Shown one piece after another: positions 57,541-64,000 of a stretch of DNA of 64,000 nt. The notes under the pieces were generated by a model that ran no database searches, was not told where the DNA came from, and saw only the letters and a program-made list of their open reading frames with translations. Both the position numbers and the translations under genes were made by a program. The DNA is from Cyanobacteria bacterium SIG29 (GTDB lineage Bacteria; Cyanobacteriota; Vampirovibrionia; Gastranaerophilales; Gastranaerophilaceae): the NCBI GenBank assembly GCA_015152515.1, contig SUTV01000001.1, positions 248,001-312,000 of the forward strand, read 5' to 3'. Numbering within the stretch: the stretch's first letter is position 1; each line of letters starts with the position of its first letter.

Positions 57541-58605
57541 TTATTTATTTTCAACGATTTCTTTTACTTGCTCTTTTAACTGTTTTTTATTATGTAAAAT
57601 CGAAGTTATAAATGCTGTTGTAACAATAACAAGACCAACTCCACCAGTTATTATCTCTGATACTTCTATCCTTGTACTTATATACATAATAATAGCCAAG
57701 AAACCAATTGCCCAATGTGCACCGTGTTCAAGATACAAATATTGTTTTAAGGTTTTCATATCAACCATAAAAATAGTTAATGAACGAACAAACATAGCGC
57801 CAATTGCTAACCCAATTGAAATAATAATAATATCTTTACTAATAGCAAAAGCACCAAGTACTCCATCTAAAGAAAATGATGCATCAATTAATTCTAAATA
57901 TAAAAAGCCAATAAAACCAAGTTTAGCTGTTCCACCCATTAAGGCAGCTTTTCTTTCTGCAATCATTTCTAAAAGGTTACTAATACTATCAATAACTAGA
58001 TATAAAACAATACCTGTAAAACCTGCCATTAAAACAGCTACCTTTTGTTCTTCTGGAATAAAATTTTGTAAAATCATCAATGCAACTAAAGAAACAACCA
58101 CATCAATATATTTTACACAATTTAATTTTTGAAGAGGTTTTTCAATACATCCAATCCAATGACATTCTTTTTTATCATTGAAGAAATAAGTCAAGAAAAT
58201 CATTAATAAGAAAGCACCACCGAAGGTTACAAGTGGAGCATGCACTTGGTGCAAATAATGAGCATATTTATCAACATCATATACTGCCATTTTCGCAACG
58301 CCCACAATAGATACACCTGCAAAAGCTGCAACAACTAAAATTGGGAATAAAAATCTCATACCAAATACTGCTATCGCAATACCCCAAGTTAAAAATCTAT
58401 GACGCCATTTTTCATTCATTTTTTCTAACTTCATAGCGTTAATAACAGCATTATCAAACGACAATGTTACTTCTAATATTGATAAAAAGGCTACGATAAA
58501 TAAATTAACAAAACCAGTACCTGAGTGAGAGTGTTCTGCCCAAAAATAAGCAAGTATTACACCCACTATGGTTACCAAAAACGAACCTCTAAAATATTTC
58601 AACAT
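57541..58605 (-). CDS. DUF475/TerC-like integral membrane protein
   Basis: The protein is 354 residues and about nine hydrophobic segments. Two acidic motifs typical of the TerC/YkoY superfamily are visible: EVTLSFDNAVINAMKL (about 46-61) and ELIDASFSLDGVLGAFA (about 237-253). These resemble membrane metal-binding sites, and relatives export manganese. The pattern fits the DUF475 branch. The upstream 118 bases show no yybP-ykoY-type riboswitch that I can recognise. It is bounded by terminators on both sides, so it is a monocistronic gene. Confidence 0.88.
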   Translation of the reverse strand: MLKYFRGSFLVTIVGVILAYFWAEHSHSGTGFVNLFIVAFLSILEVTLSFDNAVINAMKLEKMNEKWRHRFLTWGIAIAVFGMRFLFPILVVAAFAGVSIVGVAKMAVYDVDKYAHYLHQVHAPLVTFGGAFLLMIFLTYFFNDKKECHWIGCIEKPLQKLNCVKYIDVVVSLVALMILQNFIPEEQKVAVLMAGFTGIVLYLVIDSISNLLEMIAERKAALMGGTAKLGFIGFLYLELIDASFSLDGVLGAFAISKDIIIISIGLAIGAMFVRSLTIFMVDMKTLKQYLYLEHGAHWAIGFLAIIMYISTRIEVSEIITGGVGLVIVTTAFITSILHNKKQLKEQVKEIVENK

Positions 58606-58668
58606 AATCTACCTCAAATATATTTATATTCTTGATTGTATATAAAATAATATTATATTAAATCATAC

Positions 58669-58700
58669 AAAAAGTGGTAATAGAATTTATTACCACTTTT
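58669..58700 (-). terminator. Intrinsic terminator
   Basis: The stem is AAAAGTGGTAAT/ATTACCACTTTT with a 7-base loop, following the stop of the SFG-leader protein gene on the minus strand. Confidence 0.8.
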
Positions 58701-58723
58701 GAAATTCAAATTCTGTTAATATA

Positions 58724-59029
58724 TTAAACTACAACGTCAAAACATCTATCAACATCAAAATCATCACTTGTAGAACTAGAGCCAACATTAGAAGCACAAT
58801 ATTCTTGAGCAGCTTCACTTGCTTTTTCTGCAAGATTTTTATACTTAGTCATTAAATTTCTTACTGCGTTTGGATCATCCATTTCACCATAATCTGGGTC
58901 ACAATCACTATAATATTTAACGAAATAATCATACATTGTATCGTATGCCACTTCTTCTTTCGTCTTTGGAACAACATTTTGTGCTTTTCCAAAACTTGGA
59001 GCAGAAAAACTAATTTTTTGAATTTGCAT
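58724..59029 (-). CDS. Small protein with SFG N-terminal leader
   Basis: The protein is 101 residues: MQIQKISFSAPSFGKAQNV, then an acidic section with YSDCDPDYGEMDDPNAVRNLM (cited in part, about 40-60), a helix KYKNLAEKASEAAQEY, and a Ser/Asp-rich tail ending FDVDRCFDVVV. There is no classical signal peptide. I recall many unrelated small proteins in Gastranaerophilales that begin with an amphipathic I-x-F-x..FG leader, which would make this a lineage-specific targeting or assembly tag; that is memory plus inference. It is monocistronic with its own terminator. Function unknown. Confidence 0.65.
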   Translation of the reverse strand: MQIQKISFSAPSFGKAQNVVPKTKEEVAYDTMYDYFVKYYSDCDPDYGEMDDPNAVRNLMTKYKNLAEKASEAAQEYCASNVGSSSTSDDFDVDRCFDVVV

Positions 59030-59169
59030 AATATAACCTCATTTAACACATATAAATTACAATACTAGAAAACATATAAATATTTTTTTTGCTAGTTTTT
59101 TAAATTTTATAATGACTTTTAAGAAGAAAATAAAATTATTTCTTATATGATAGTTTTTTTAATATTTAA

Positions 59170-59213
59170 AACAAAAAAGAAGCAGAATAATTATAAAATT
59201 ATTCTGCTTCTTA
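59170..59213 (-). terminator. Strong intrinsic terminator after fba
   Basis: A 16-bp perfect stem (AAGAAGCAGAATAATT and its complement) with loop ATAA is followed on the minus strand by TTTTTTGTTTT. The stem is unusually long for the window. Confidence 0.88.
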
Positions 59214-59236
59214 ATATAATTAGTTTTATTTCAAAA

Positions 59237-60196
59237 TTAGTCTTGTGCGTGACCAGCTGTTCCTAAAACGTTAGTCATTTTATGTTTAACCATTTCTTTT
59301 ACAGCTGTTCTTCCTGGTCCCATATATTCACGTGGGTCAAATTTTTCAGGATGTTCAACAAAAAATTCTCTGATTGTAGAAGTCATTGCTAATCTTAAGT
59401 CTGTATCGATATTAATTTTAGCAACACCATGTTTAGAAGCATATGCTAACATATCTTCTGGAACACCTTGAGCGTTTGGTAAGTTACCACCAAATTTATT
59501 ACATTTAGCAACGAAATCAGCAGGAACAGAAGAAGAACCGTGAAGAACGATTGGGTAATCACCAAAACCAGCTTCTTTTAATGCATCTTTAATTTCTTTT
59601 AATCTATCAAAGTCTAATTTTGCTTCGCCAGCAAATTTGTAAGCACCATGAGAAGTACCAATCGCGATAGCTAATGAGTCACAACCTGTTTGTTTAACAA
59701 ATTCAACAGCTTCTTGAACGTTAGTATATTTAGCATCTTTAGCATCAACATTAACATCATCTTCAATACCAGCTAATTTACCAAGTTCAGCTTCAACAGA
59801 AACTCCTCTTTCGTGAGCATATTCAACAACTTTTTTAGTTAAAGCAACATTTTCTTCGAATGGGAATCTAGAACCATCAATCATAACAGATGAGAAACCA
59901 CCATCGATACAAGCTTTACAAATTTCGAAATCTGCACCGTGATCTAAGTGAAGAGCGATAGGTACTGTAGTTGTAGCTAAAGCAGCTTCTACTAATTTAA
60001 TTAAATATGTTTGATTAGCATATTTTCTTGCACCAGCTGATACTTGAAGAATAATTGGTGATTGAGTTTCTTCAGCAGCTTCTGCAATACCTTGTAAAAT
60101 TTCCATATTGTTTACGTTGTAAGCACCAATAGCATATCCGCCAGCTAATGCTTTTTTAAACATTTCGTTTGTTCCAACTAATTTTCTTTCTGCCAT
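59237..60196 (-). CDS. fba: Class II fructose-bisphosphate aldolase
   Basis: Zinc-dependent glycolytic aldolase. The 319 residues carry AYNVNNMEILQGIAEAA (about 24), the metal-site HLDHGADFEICKACID (about 84), SVMIDGSRFPFEENV (about 103), EAELGKLAG (about 135), LAIAIGTSHGAYKF (about 171), YPIVLHGSSSVP (about 209) and KINIDTDLRLA (about 258). The ATG at 60196 follows GAGGAGG by 6 bases; longer open frame upstream lacks support. On the minus strand TTGTAA and TAAATT 17 bases apart may be its promoter. Confidence 0.97.
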   Translation of the reverse strand: MAERKLVGTNEMFKKALAGGYAIGAYNVNNMEILQGIAEAAEETQSPIILQVSAGARKYANQTYLIKLVEAALATTTVPIALHLDHGADFEICKACIDGGFSSVMIDGSRFPFEENVALTKKVVEYAHERGVSVEAELGKLAGIEDDVNVDAKDAKYTNVQEAVEFVKQTGCDSLAIAIGTSHGAYKFAGEAKLDFDRLKEIKDALKEAGFGDYPIVLHGSSSVPADFVAKCNKFGGNLPNAQGVPEDMLAYASKHGVAKINIDTDLRLAMTSTIREFFVEHPEKFDPREYMGPGRTAVKEMVKHKMTNVLGTAGHAQD

Positions 60197-60320
60197 TACT
60201 AGCCTCCTCTTGTTTAACATGACGATAATAATTTACACCAAACATAACTTCTTTACAATAATCAACAAACTATAGAGTTATGAAAATTTGAATATCGGGT
60301 ATTCTATTAAAAGTGTACAA

Positions 60321-60349
60321 TTGCAAGTTTGTAAAAAAAATGTTACAAT
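60321..60349 (+). promoter_or_regulatory. Promoter of the YtxH-DUF948-YtxH operon
   Basis: TTGCAA and TACAAT are separated by 17 bases, about 28 bases before the first ATG (ribosome site TGGAGG). Confidence 0.7.
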
Positions 60350-60377
60350 CGTAATCACAAAGTGAATGGAGGACTAA

Positions 60378-60689
60378 ATGTCAAAACAAGACAGTTCAAT
60401 TAGTTTTGGAGTAGGAATGCTAATGGGCATTGTTGGTGGCGTTATTGCAGCAATTTTGTACGCACCTAAATCAGGAGAAGAAACTCGAAAAGATGTTGAA
60501 AATGTAATTACAGACCTAGCTCAAAAATATACACCTGAAATTTCAGAAGCAAAAAGACAAGCCCTAACTTCTATTGATGTTATTCGCTATCGATTAGAAC
60601 AACAATATAACAAACTAAACGAGTCAATTAAAGCTAAACAACTTGCGAAAGCTAAAGAAAAAGAGCTTAATGACTACGAAGTAAACTAG
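60378..60689 (+). CDS. YtxH domain protein (first copy)
   Basis: The protein is 103 residues. One N-terminal glycine-rich membrane segment (FGVGMLMGIVGGVIAAILYA, cited in part) is followed by the family motif APKSGEETRKDVE (about 33-45) and a helical cytoplasmic tail with basic and acidic residues. YtxH proteins are small membrane proteins often linked to stress in Bacillus, with no known activity. It begins a three-gene operon with DUF948 and a second YtxH. Confidence 0.88.
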   Translation: MSKQDSSISFGVGMLMGIVGGVIAAILYAPKSGEETRKDVENVITDLAQKYTPEISEAKRQALTSIDVIRYRLEQQYNKLNESIKAKQLAKAKEKELNDYEVN

Positions 60690-60698
60690 GAGATTAAA

Positions 60699-61070
60699 AT
60701 GACACCAGTATTAGAATGTGTTTTTGCCATATTTTTAATAGTTATGATAATTATCTTTGTAGTTTTAACTATTTTCCTAGTTAAATTCATACAAGAAATT
60801 ACTTTAACAGCAGCAAGTATAAAAGAGCTAACTGATTTAGCTACTAATGAACTAAAACCGGCTTTAAAGTCATTAAATAATGTTTTAGCAACCATAAACA
60901 ACGTATCAAACGCAACAAACAAACAAATAGATCTTGTTAAAAAGATTCTAACAACAATACTAGGAGCGTCTTGTGTTGCTTTAGGTAGCGCAAAAGATAA
61001 AGGTTTCTTTGGCGGACTTATAAGTGGTTTTAATCTATTCAAAAAAAAAGGAGATAAAAAATGTCTATAG
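60699..61070 (+). CDS. DUF948-like membrane protein
   Basis: The protein is 123 residues. An N-terminal membrane segment (FAIFLIVMIIIFVVLTIFLV) is followed by a helical region with ITLTAASIKELTDLATNELKPALKSLNNVLATINNVS (cited in part), the pattern of the DUF948 family. It ends with a small glycine-rich segment GLISGFNLFKKKGDKK. It overlaps the next gene by about 10 bases and sits between two YtxH genes, a pairing also common in Firmicutes, implying a joint membrane function. Confidence 0.75.
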   Translation: MTPVLECVFAIFLIVMIIIFVVLTIFLVKFIQEITLTAASIKELTDLATNELKPALKSLNNVLATINNVSNATNKQIDLVKKILTTILGASCVALGSAKDKGFFGGLISGFNLFKKKGDKKCL

Positions 61071-61330
61071 GTAAATTTATAGCTGGCTTTGCTATTGGTG
61101 GTATAGTTGGCGGTTTAATTGGAGTACTTCTTGCACCACAATCTGGCGAAGAAACTCGTGAAAAACTAATTGATAAATCTAAAGAAATCTGCGAAAAAGC
61201 TCACGAAACAGTTTCTGAAATCCAAGATAAAGCTGATGGTATTGTAAATGAAATGCAATCTAAAGGTGACGAATTAATCGCAAAACTTCAAGAAGTTATC
61301 AATAAACAAAAAAATACAGAAGAAGCTTAA
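61061..61330 (+). CDS. YtxH domain protein (second copy)
   Basis: The protein is 89 residues with a glycine-rich membrane helix (FAIGGIVGGLIGVLLAPQSG) and EETREKLIDKSKEICEK (about 25-44), closely matching the first copy's APKSGEETRKD. The tail KADGIVNEMQSKGDELIAKLQE is a likely coiled coil. AAAGGAG lies 6-8 bases before the ATG. A strong terminator closes the operon. Confidence 0.88.
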   Translation: MSIGKFIAGFAIGGIVGGLIGVLLAPQSGEETREKLIDKSKEICEKAHETVSEIQDKADGIVNEMQSKGDELIAKLQEVINKQKNTEEA

Positions 61331-61340
61331 TTTTTAAAAT

Positions 61341-61374
61341 TTAAAAAGAACCTGCAATTAGCAGGTTCTTTTTT
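61341..61374 (+). terminator. Intrinsic terminator
   Basis: The stem is AAGAACCTGC/GCAGGTTCTT with loop AATTA, followed by TTTT, after the YtxH operon. Confidence 0.88.
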
Positions 61375-61375
61375 A

Positions 61376-61404
61376 TTGAAATTATTTTTCGTTCATAAGA
61401 TAAT
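61376..61404 (+). promoter_or_regulatory. Promoter for pgi
   Basis: TTGAAA and GATAAT are separated by 17 bases. The -35 abuts the preceding terminator, about 35 bases upstream of the ATG. Confidence 0.6.
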
Positions 61405-61437
61405 ATTTCCGTTAGAACAATTAAGAGGATATTCAAG

Positions 61438-62673
61438 ATGACAGAAACTATGATTTCAAATGTTACTTTAAAACTTGATAACACAATCCTTGCAAAATAC
61501 AGCGAAAACGGGAAAAAAGCTGTTGCTGATATTCAAGGAAGAGCTGGTAAAGCAGGTCAATTCTTAAATTGGATTAATGTTTTACCTCAAAATCAATTAG
61601 ATAATATCGATAATCTTTTTGACATGGCTGAAAAAGCAAAAGACAATAAATATACAGACCTAGCTATTTTAGGTATAGGTGGTTCAAGACACACAACTGA
61701 ATCTTTAATCAGAATGATTGGCAAAGAAGCAAACATTCACTTCTATTCTTCAGTAGATTCAGAAAGTTTCAGAAGATTTATCAATACTTTAGATTTATCT
61801 AAAACTCAATTTTTAGTAGTTTCTAAATCTGGTGGTACTATTGAAACAACAGTTGCTTACGAAAACGCTAGAAAAGTAATGCAAGAATACCTAGAAATAG
61901 AAGATGTTTCTGATAGATTTATAGCTATGACAGATGTTTCAGCAGAAAAAAGCAACTTAAGAAAAATGGTTAATGCTGGAGATATTAAATTATCTGGATT
62001 TGTTCATGATGACGTTGGTGGTAGATTCTCTATTTTTGATGATGCTACAATCTTTACTTTAGCATTTGCTGGTGTTGATAAAGCAGATGTTATTGCTATG
62101 TTACAAGCATCATTAGAAGCACAAAAAGAATTCTTAAATGATGACATTAATTCAAACATTGCATTACAACAAGCAGCTTTCAATGTTAACTCTAAATTAA
62201 ATGGAAAACAAAAACACTTTGTTGAATACTTTGGTGATGCTTTCATGGGCACAACTTTATGGGAAAAACAATTAAAAAATGAATCATTAAAAGCTAGAAT
62301 TTCAACAGATACAAATGTTGGACCTGGATACTTACACTACAATGCAGAAGCTGATTTAGATAGTGCAAATACTGATTCATTCTTCACTTTTGTATATGCA
62401 ACTCCTCAAGAAAAAGTTACAACTGCTGTTTTAACTGGTGTTGTTGCAGCATATTCTAATATGCATCCAGTTTCAGTTCTTGAATTAAAAGATTTATCTT
62501 TAACAACTTTAGCTAAATTTATTGAATTCAAACACTTTGAAACTCTATATACAGGTAATATGTTAAGACAAATCGAAGGTGATATAACGTCTATGGACAC
62601 TGCTTTACCTGAAGTACTTCAACCAAATGTAGAAATCTACAAAAAAGAAGTTAGAAAAGCAATGGCTCAATAG
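61438..62673 (+). CDS. pgi: Glucose-6-phosphate isomerase
   Basis: Interconverts glucose-6-phosphate and fructose-6-phosphate. The 411 residues are of the shorter bacterial type rather than the 550-residue E. coli type. Visible are LAILGIGGSRHTTESLI (about 75), the sugar-phosphate-binding VVSKSGGTIETTVAYENA (about 128), DVGGRFSIFDD (about 190), YFGDAFMGTTLWEKQL (about 263) and a C-terminal FIEFKHFETLYTGNMLRQIEG (cited in part). The phosphate-binding and catalytic Glu/His regions appear intact. It is monocistronic. Confidence 0.95.
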   Translation: MTETMISNVTLKLDNTILAKYSENGKKAVADIQGRAGKAGQFLNWINVLPQNQLDNIDNLFDMAEKAKDNKYTDLAILGIGGSRHTTESLIRMIGKEANIHFYSSVDSESFRRFINTLDLSKTQFLVVSKSGGTIETTVAYENARKVMQEYLEIEDVSDRFIAMTDVSAEKSNLRKMVNAGDIKLSGFVHDDVGGRFSIFDDATIFTLAFAGVDKADVIAMLQASLEAQKEFLNDDINSNIALQQAAFNVNSKLNGKQKHFVEYFGDAFMGTTLWEKQLKNESLKARISTDTNVGPGYLHYNAEADLDSANTDSFFTFVYATPQEKVTTAVLTGVVAAYSNMHPVSVLELKDLSLTTLAKFIEFKHFETLYTGNMLRQIEGDITSMDTALPEVLQPNVEIYKKEVRKAMAQ

Positions 62674-62690
62674 TTAAATAAACTTAAATA

Positions 62691-62720
62691 AAAAAGAGAG
62701 AAACTAATTTCTCTCTTTTT
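62691..62720. terminator. Bidirectional intrinsic terminator
   Basis: The stem is AAAAAGAGAGAAA/TTTCTCTCTTTTT with loop CTAA, between convergent pgi and rnpA. Confidence 0.85.
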
Positions 62721-62721
62721 T

Positions 62722-63075
62722 TTATTTTTTTAAAAGTAAGGTAGATAATGAATTTTTCATAATTCCAAAATCTTTCCCAATCGCATCTTTTTTCGCAACA
62801 CAAATTACAGAAAGATATTTATTTACATTATTTATTTTATTTTCTTTCAACAATAATCTAACATTTTCTCTCATTAGACGTTTAATTCTATTTCTAACAA
62901 CAGCTCGTTTGTGAATTTTTTTACTCACAACAAAACCAAACTTAGTATCTAAATCCGATTTTGTTTTTTCTTTTCCAAAATAAATACAAACATTTTCATC
63001 AGAAACAGCATTATTTAATCTATAAGTTGCTATAAAAGCAGAATATTTTTTTAATCTATATTTTCTATTAAGCAT
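62722..63075 (-). CDS. rnpA: Ribonuclease P protein component
   Basis: Protein subunit of RNase P, which matures tRNA 5' ends. The protein is 117 residues with LKKYSAFIATYRL at the start, KFGFVVSKKIHKRAVVRNRIKRLMRE (cited in part, about 45-70), the arginine-rich RNR signature, and a C-terminal VICVAKKDAIGKDF. It follows rpmH on the minus strand, the near-universal rpmH-rnpA pair, with an intrinsic-type hairpin between them. Confidence 0.96.
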   Translation of the reverse strand: MLNRKYRLKKYSAFIATYRLNNAVSDENVCIYFGKEKTKSDLDTKFGFVVSKKIHKRAVVRNRIKRLMRENVRLLLKENKINNVNKYLSVICVAKKDAIGKDFGIMKNSLSTLLLKK

Positions 63076-63088
63076 TTTTTAAACCTAA

Positions 63089-63115
63089 AAAAGGGTTGTA
63101 TAAAACAACCCTTTT
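63089..63115 (-). terminator. Hairpin between rpmH and rnpA
   Basis: The stem is AAAAGGGTTGT/ACAACCCTTTT, loop of about 5 bases; on the minus strand it is followed by TAGGTTTAAAAAATG. It may attenuate read-through into rnpA so that L34 mRNA is in excess. Confidence 0.7.
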
Positions 63116-63139
63116 AAATATTTTATACTAATTAAAAAA

Positions 63140-63292
63140 TTAAGCTCTTTCTTTTGCAGTAATAGCTAATTTGTGACGGCCTTTAGCTCTTCTTCTATTT
63201 AAAACTTCTCTTCCGCCTGGTGTAGCCATACGTGCTCTGAAACCGCTAACATTTTGTCTTTTTCTTTTAGTTCCTTCCAGCGTACGTCTCAT
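63140..63292 (-). CDS. rpmH: 50S ribosomal protein L34
   Basis: A 50-residue large-subunit protein: [20 protein letters not shown] (residues 2-21, cited in part), [19 protein letters not shown] and a C-terminal [11 protein letters not shown]. The TLEGTKRKR...SGFRARM start is of the type I associate with cyanobacteria and their relatives rather than the MKRTYQPSKRKR start of most Firmicutes and Proteobacteria. AAGGAGA lies 6-7 bases before the ATG. It has a strong promoter (63330-63358) and sits ahead of rnpA. Confidence 0.96.
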   Translation of the reverse strand: MRRTLEGTKRKRQNVSGFRARMATPGGREVLNRRRAKGRHKLAITAKERA

Positions 63293-63329
63293 TATATTTC
63301 TCCTTGAATGTGTTATTTTTCGTTATATC

Positions 63330-63358
63330 ATAATAAATAAGACATAAACTAAAGTCAA
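63330..63358 (-). promoter_or_regulatory. Promoter for rpmH-rnpA
   Basis: On the minus strand TTGACT and TATTAT are separated by 17 bases, one of the best -35 elements in the window, as expected for a ribosomal protein gene. Confidence 0.75.
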
Positions 63359-63384
63359 TCACAAAAATAAAAAGGTTAAATAAT

Positions 63385-64000
63385 ATGAACAAAATAGGTT
63401 TTATTGGTGGCGGAAAAATGGCAACAGCCATTATTAAAGGAATTATTAACTCTAATTGGTGCAGTTGCGAAAACATATTTGTTTCAGATAAAAATACTGA
63501 AGCATTAGAAGTTTTGAAAAAAGAATACAAGGTTTCAACAACTCAAAATAATTTTGAAGTAATAAAAAATGCAAATATAATTTTATTTGCAGTAAAACCT
63601 TTTATTTTAAAAGATGTTTTAAACGAAATAAAACCATTTTTAACAGATAAACATATAATATTTTCAATAGCAGCAGGTGTTTCAATTAATTCAATAGAAG
63701 AAATTGTAGAAAATCTTCCTGTTATAAGAATTATGCCAAACACTCCAGCATTAGTTAATGAGGGAATGAGTGCAATTTGCAAAGGAACATTCGCAAATGA
63801 TGAACATGCTCAAATTGCGCTAGACATTTTTAACAATGTAGGAAAAGTTATAAAAGCTGATGAAAAATATATTGATATTATTACTGCCATCTCAGGTAGC
63901 GGACCAGCTTTTTACTATTATGTTATTAATGAAATAGCAAAAGCAGGTGAAAAACTAGGTCTAGATTATGAAACCTGTTTAAAATTAAGCGCACAAACAG
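63385..64000 (+). CDS. proC: Pyrroline-5-carboxylate reductase, 3' end outside window
   Basis: NADPH-dependent last step of proline synthesis. The first 205 codons are visible and run off the right edge; the full enzyme is about 265-270 residues. Features are the nucleotide-binding KIGFIGGGKMATAIIKGI (about 3-20), NIILFAVKPFILKDVL (about 71), FSIAAGVSI (about 94), VIRIMPNTPALVNEGMSAI (cited in part, about 114-132) and the signature start ITAISGSGPAFYYYVI (about 170-185). It is divergent from rpmH; AAAGG precedes the ATG. Confidence 0.95.
   Translation, partial: MNKIGFIGGGKMATAIIKGIINSNWCSCENIFVSDKNTEALEVLKKEYKVSTTQNNFEVIKNANIILFAVKPFILKDVLNEIKPFLTDKHIIFSIAAGVSINSIEEIVENLPVIRIMPNTPALVNEGMSAICKGTFANDEHAQIALDIFNNVGKVIKADEKYIDIITAISGSGPAFYYYVINEIAKAGEKLGLDYETCLKLSAQT

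Noticed and set aside
57536-58132. 198-codon plus-strand frame opposite the DUF475 gene
   Set aside because: It overlaps a clear membrane-protein gene and starts inside its terminator. The composition is a mirror of hydrophobic codons.
58606-58668. Possible yybP-ykoY manganese riboswitch before the DUF475 gene
   Set aside because: The leader is only about 60 AT-rich bases without the conserved loops or paired helices of that riboswitch.

Overview
This is a low-GC (roughly 30-33 percent by eye) bacterial chromosomal window, densely packed and mostly housekeeping. There is no phage, IS element, CRISPR array, rRNA or tRNA that I can see, and no gap over about 210 bases without a gene. The best guess for the host is an uncultured gut-type member of the non-photosynthetic cyanobacterial relatives (Vampirovibrionia/Melainabacteria, order Gastranaerophilales). 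The support is a ribosomal protein L34 of cyanobacterial flavour, a dTDP-rhamnose operon (Gram-negative-type surface sugar), an anaerobe's oxidative-stress operon (PerR, rubredoxin, flavodiiron protein), LuxR and Clp N-domain genes, and a small protein with a short 'SFG' leader that I associate with this group. This assignment is inference; a 16S or marker-gene search would settle it. TGA is used as a stop, so the code is standard.

Layout. 1-3842 (minus): pyrH-frr-cdsA-rnc-rpe-nagA, a tightly spaced translation/lipid/RNA-processing operon. 3913-6262 (minus): radical SAM protein coupled to a MATE exporter. 6376-6711 (plus): small membrane protein. 6752-11617 (minus): serS-tmk-(RWYD repeat protein)-folE2-aminotransferase-hisH. 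11714-13481 (plus): a second formyltransferase overlapping an endonuclease IV-like TIM barrel. 13518-19024: branched-chain amino acid block, with ilvB-ilvH on minus, ilvC divergent on plus, ilvD on minus, and a parvulin. 19138-21540 (minus): flavodoxin-family protein, PerR, rubredoxin, flavodiiron protein. 21648-25980 (plus): secreted protein, rfbCBDA, small Cys-rich protein. 26039-29781 (minus): orphan small protein, then dnaJ-queE-(MinD-like ATPase)-folD. 29915-44630 (plus): glyA, wecA-like, def, fmt, aroH, PurD-like, ylxR, infB, rbfA, truB, two envelope proteins, LuxR regulator, an ATPase-less multi-Clp-N protein and a U32 peptidase.

44627-52212: secreted HExxH protein (minus), lpd (plus), polA plus a small secreted protein (minus), a carbamoyltransferase remnant and a large TPR protein (minus). 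52337-53900 (plus): ndk-tgt. 53897-60196 (minus): LemA with two DUF3137 proteins, fabI, a DUF475/TerC-like membrane protein, an SFG-leader protein, and fba. 60378-62673 (plus): YtxH-DUF948-YtxH trio, then pgi. 62722-63292 (minus): rpmH-rnpA. 63385-64000 (plus): start of proC.

Functionally the window covers branched-chain amino acid synthesis (ilvBHCD), folate/one-carbon metabolism (folD, glyA, fmt), queuosine (folE2, queE, tgt), translation initiation and maturation (infB, rbfA, truB, def, fmt, frr, serS), cell-surface rhamnose and undecaprenyl-linked glycan, and central glycolysis (fba, pgi). Many starts are TTG or GTG backed by clear Shine-Dalgarno sites, so several genes are trimmed relative to their longest open frames. 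The least explained elements are the multi-Clp-N protein, the RWYD repeat protein, the divergent PurD-like protein, the formyltransferase/endonuclease IV-like pair, the radical SAM/MATE pair, and the Cys-rich small protein whose ribosome-binding site lies in a terminator-like hairpin.
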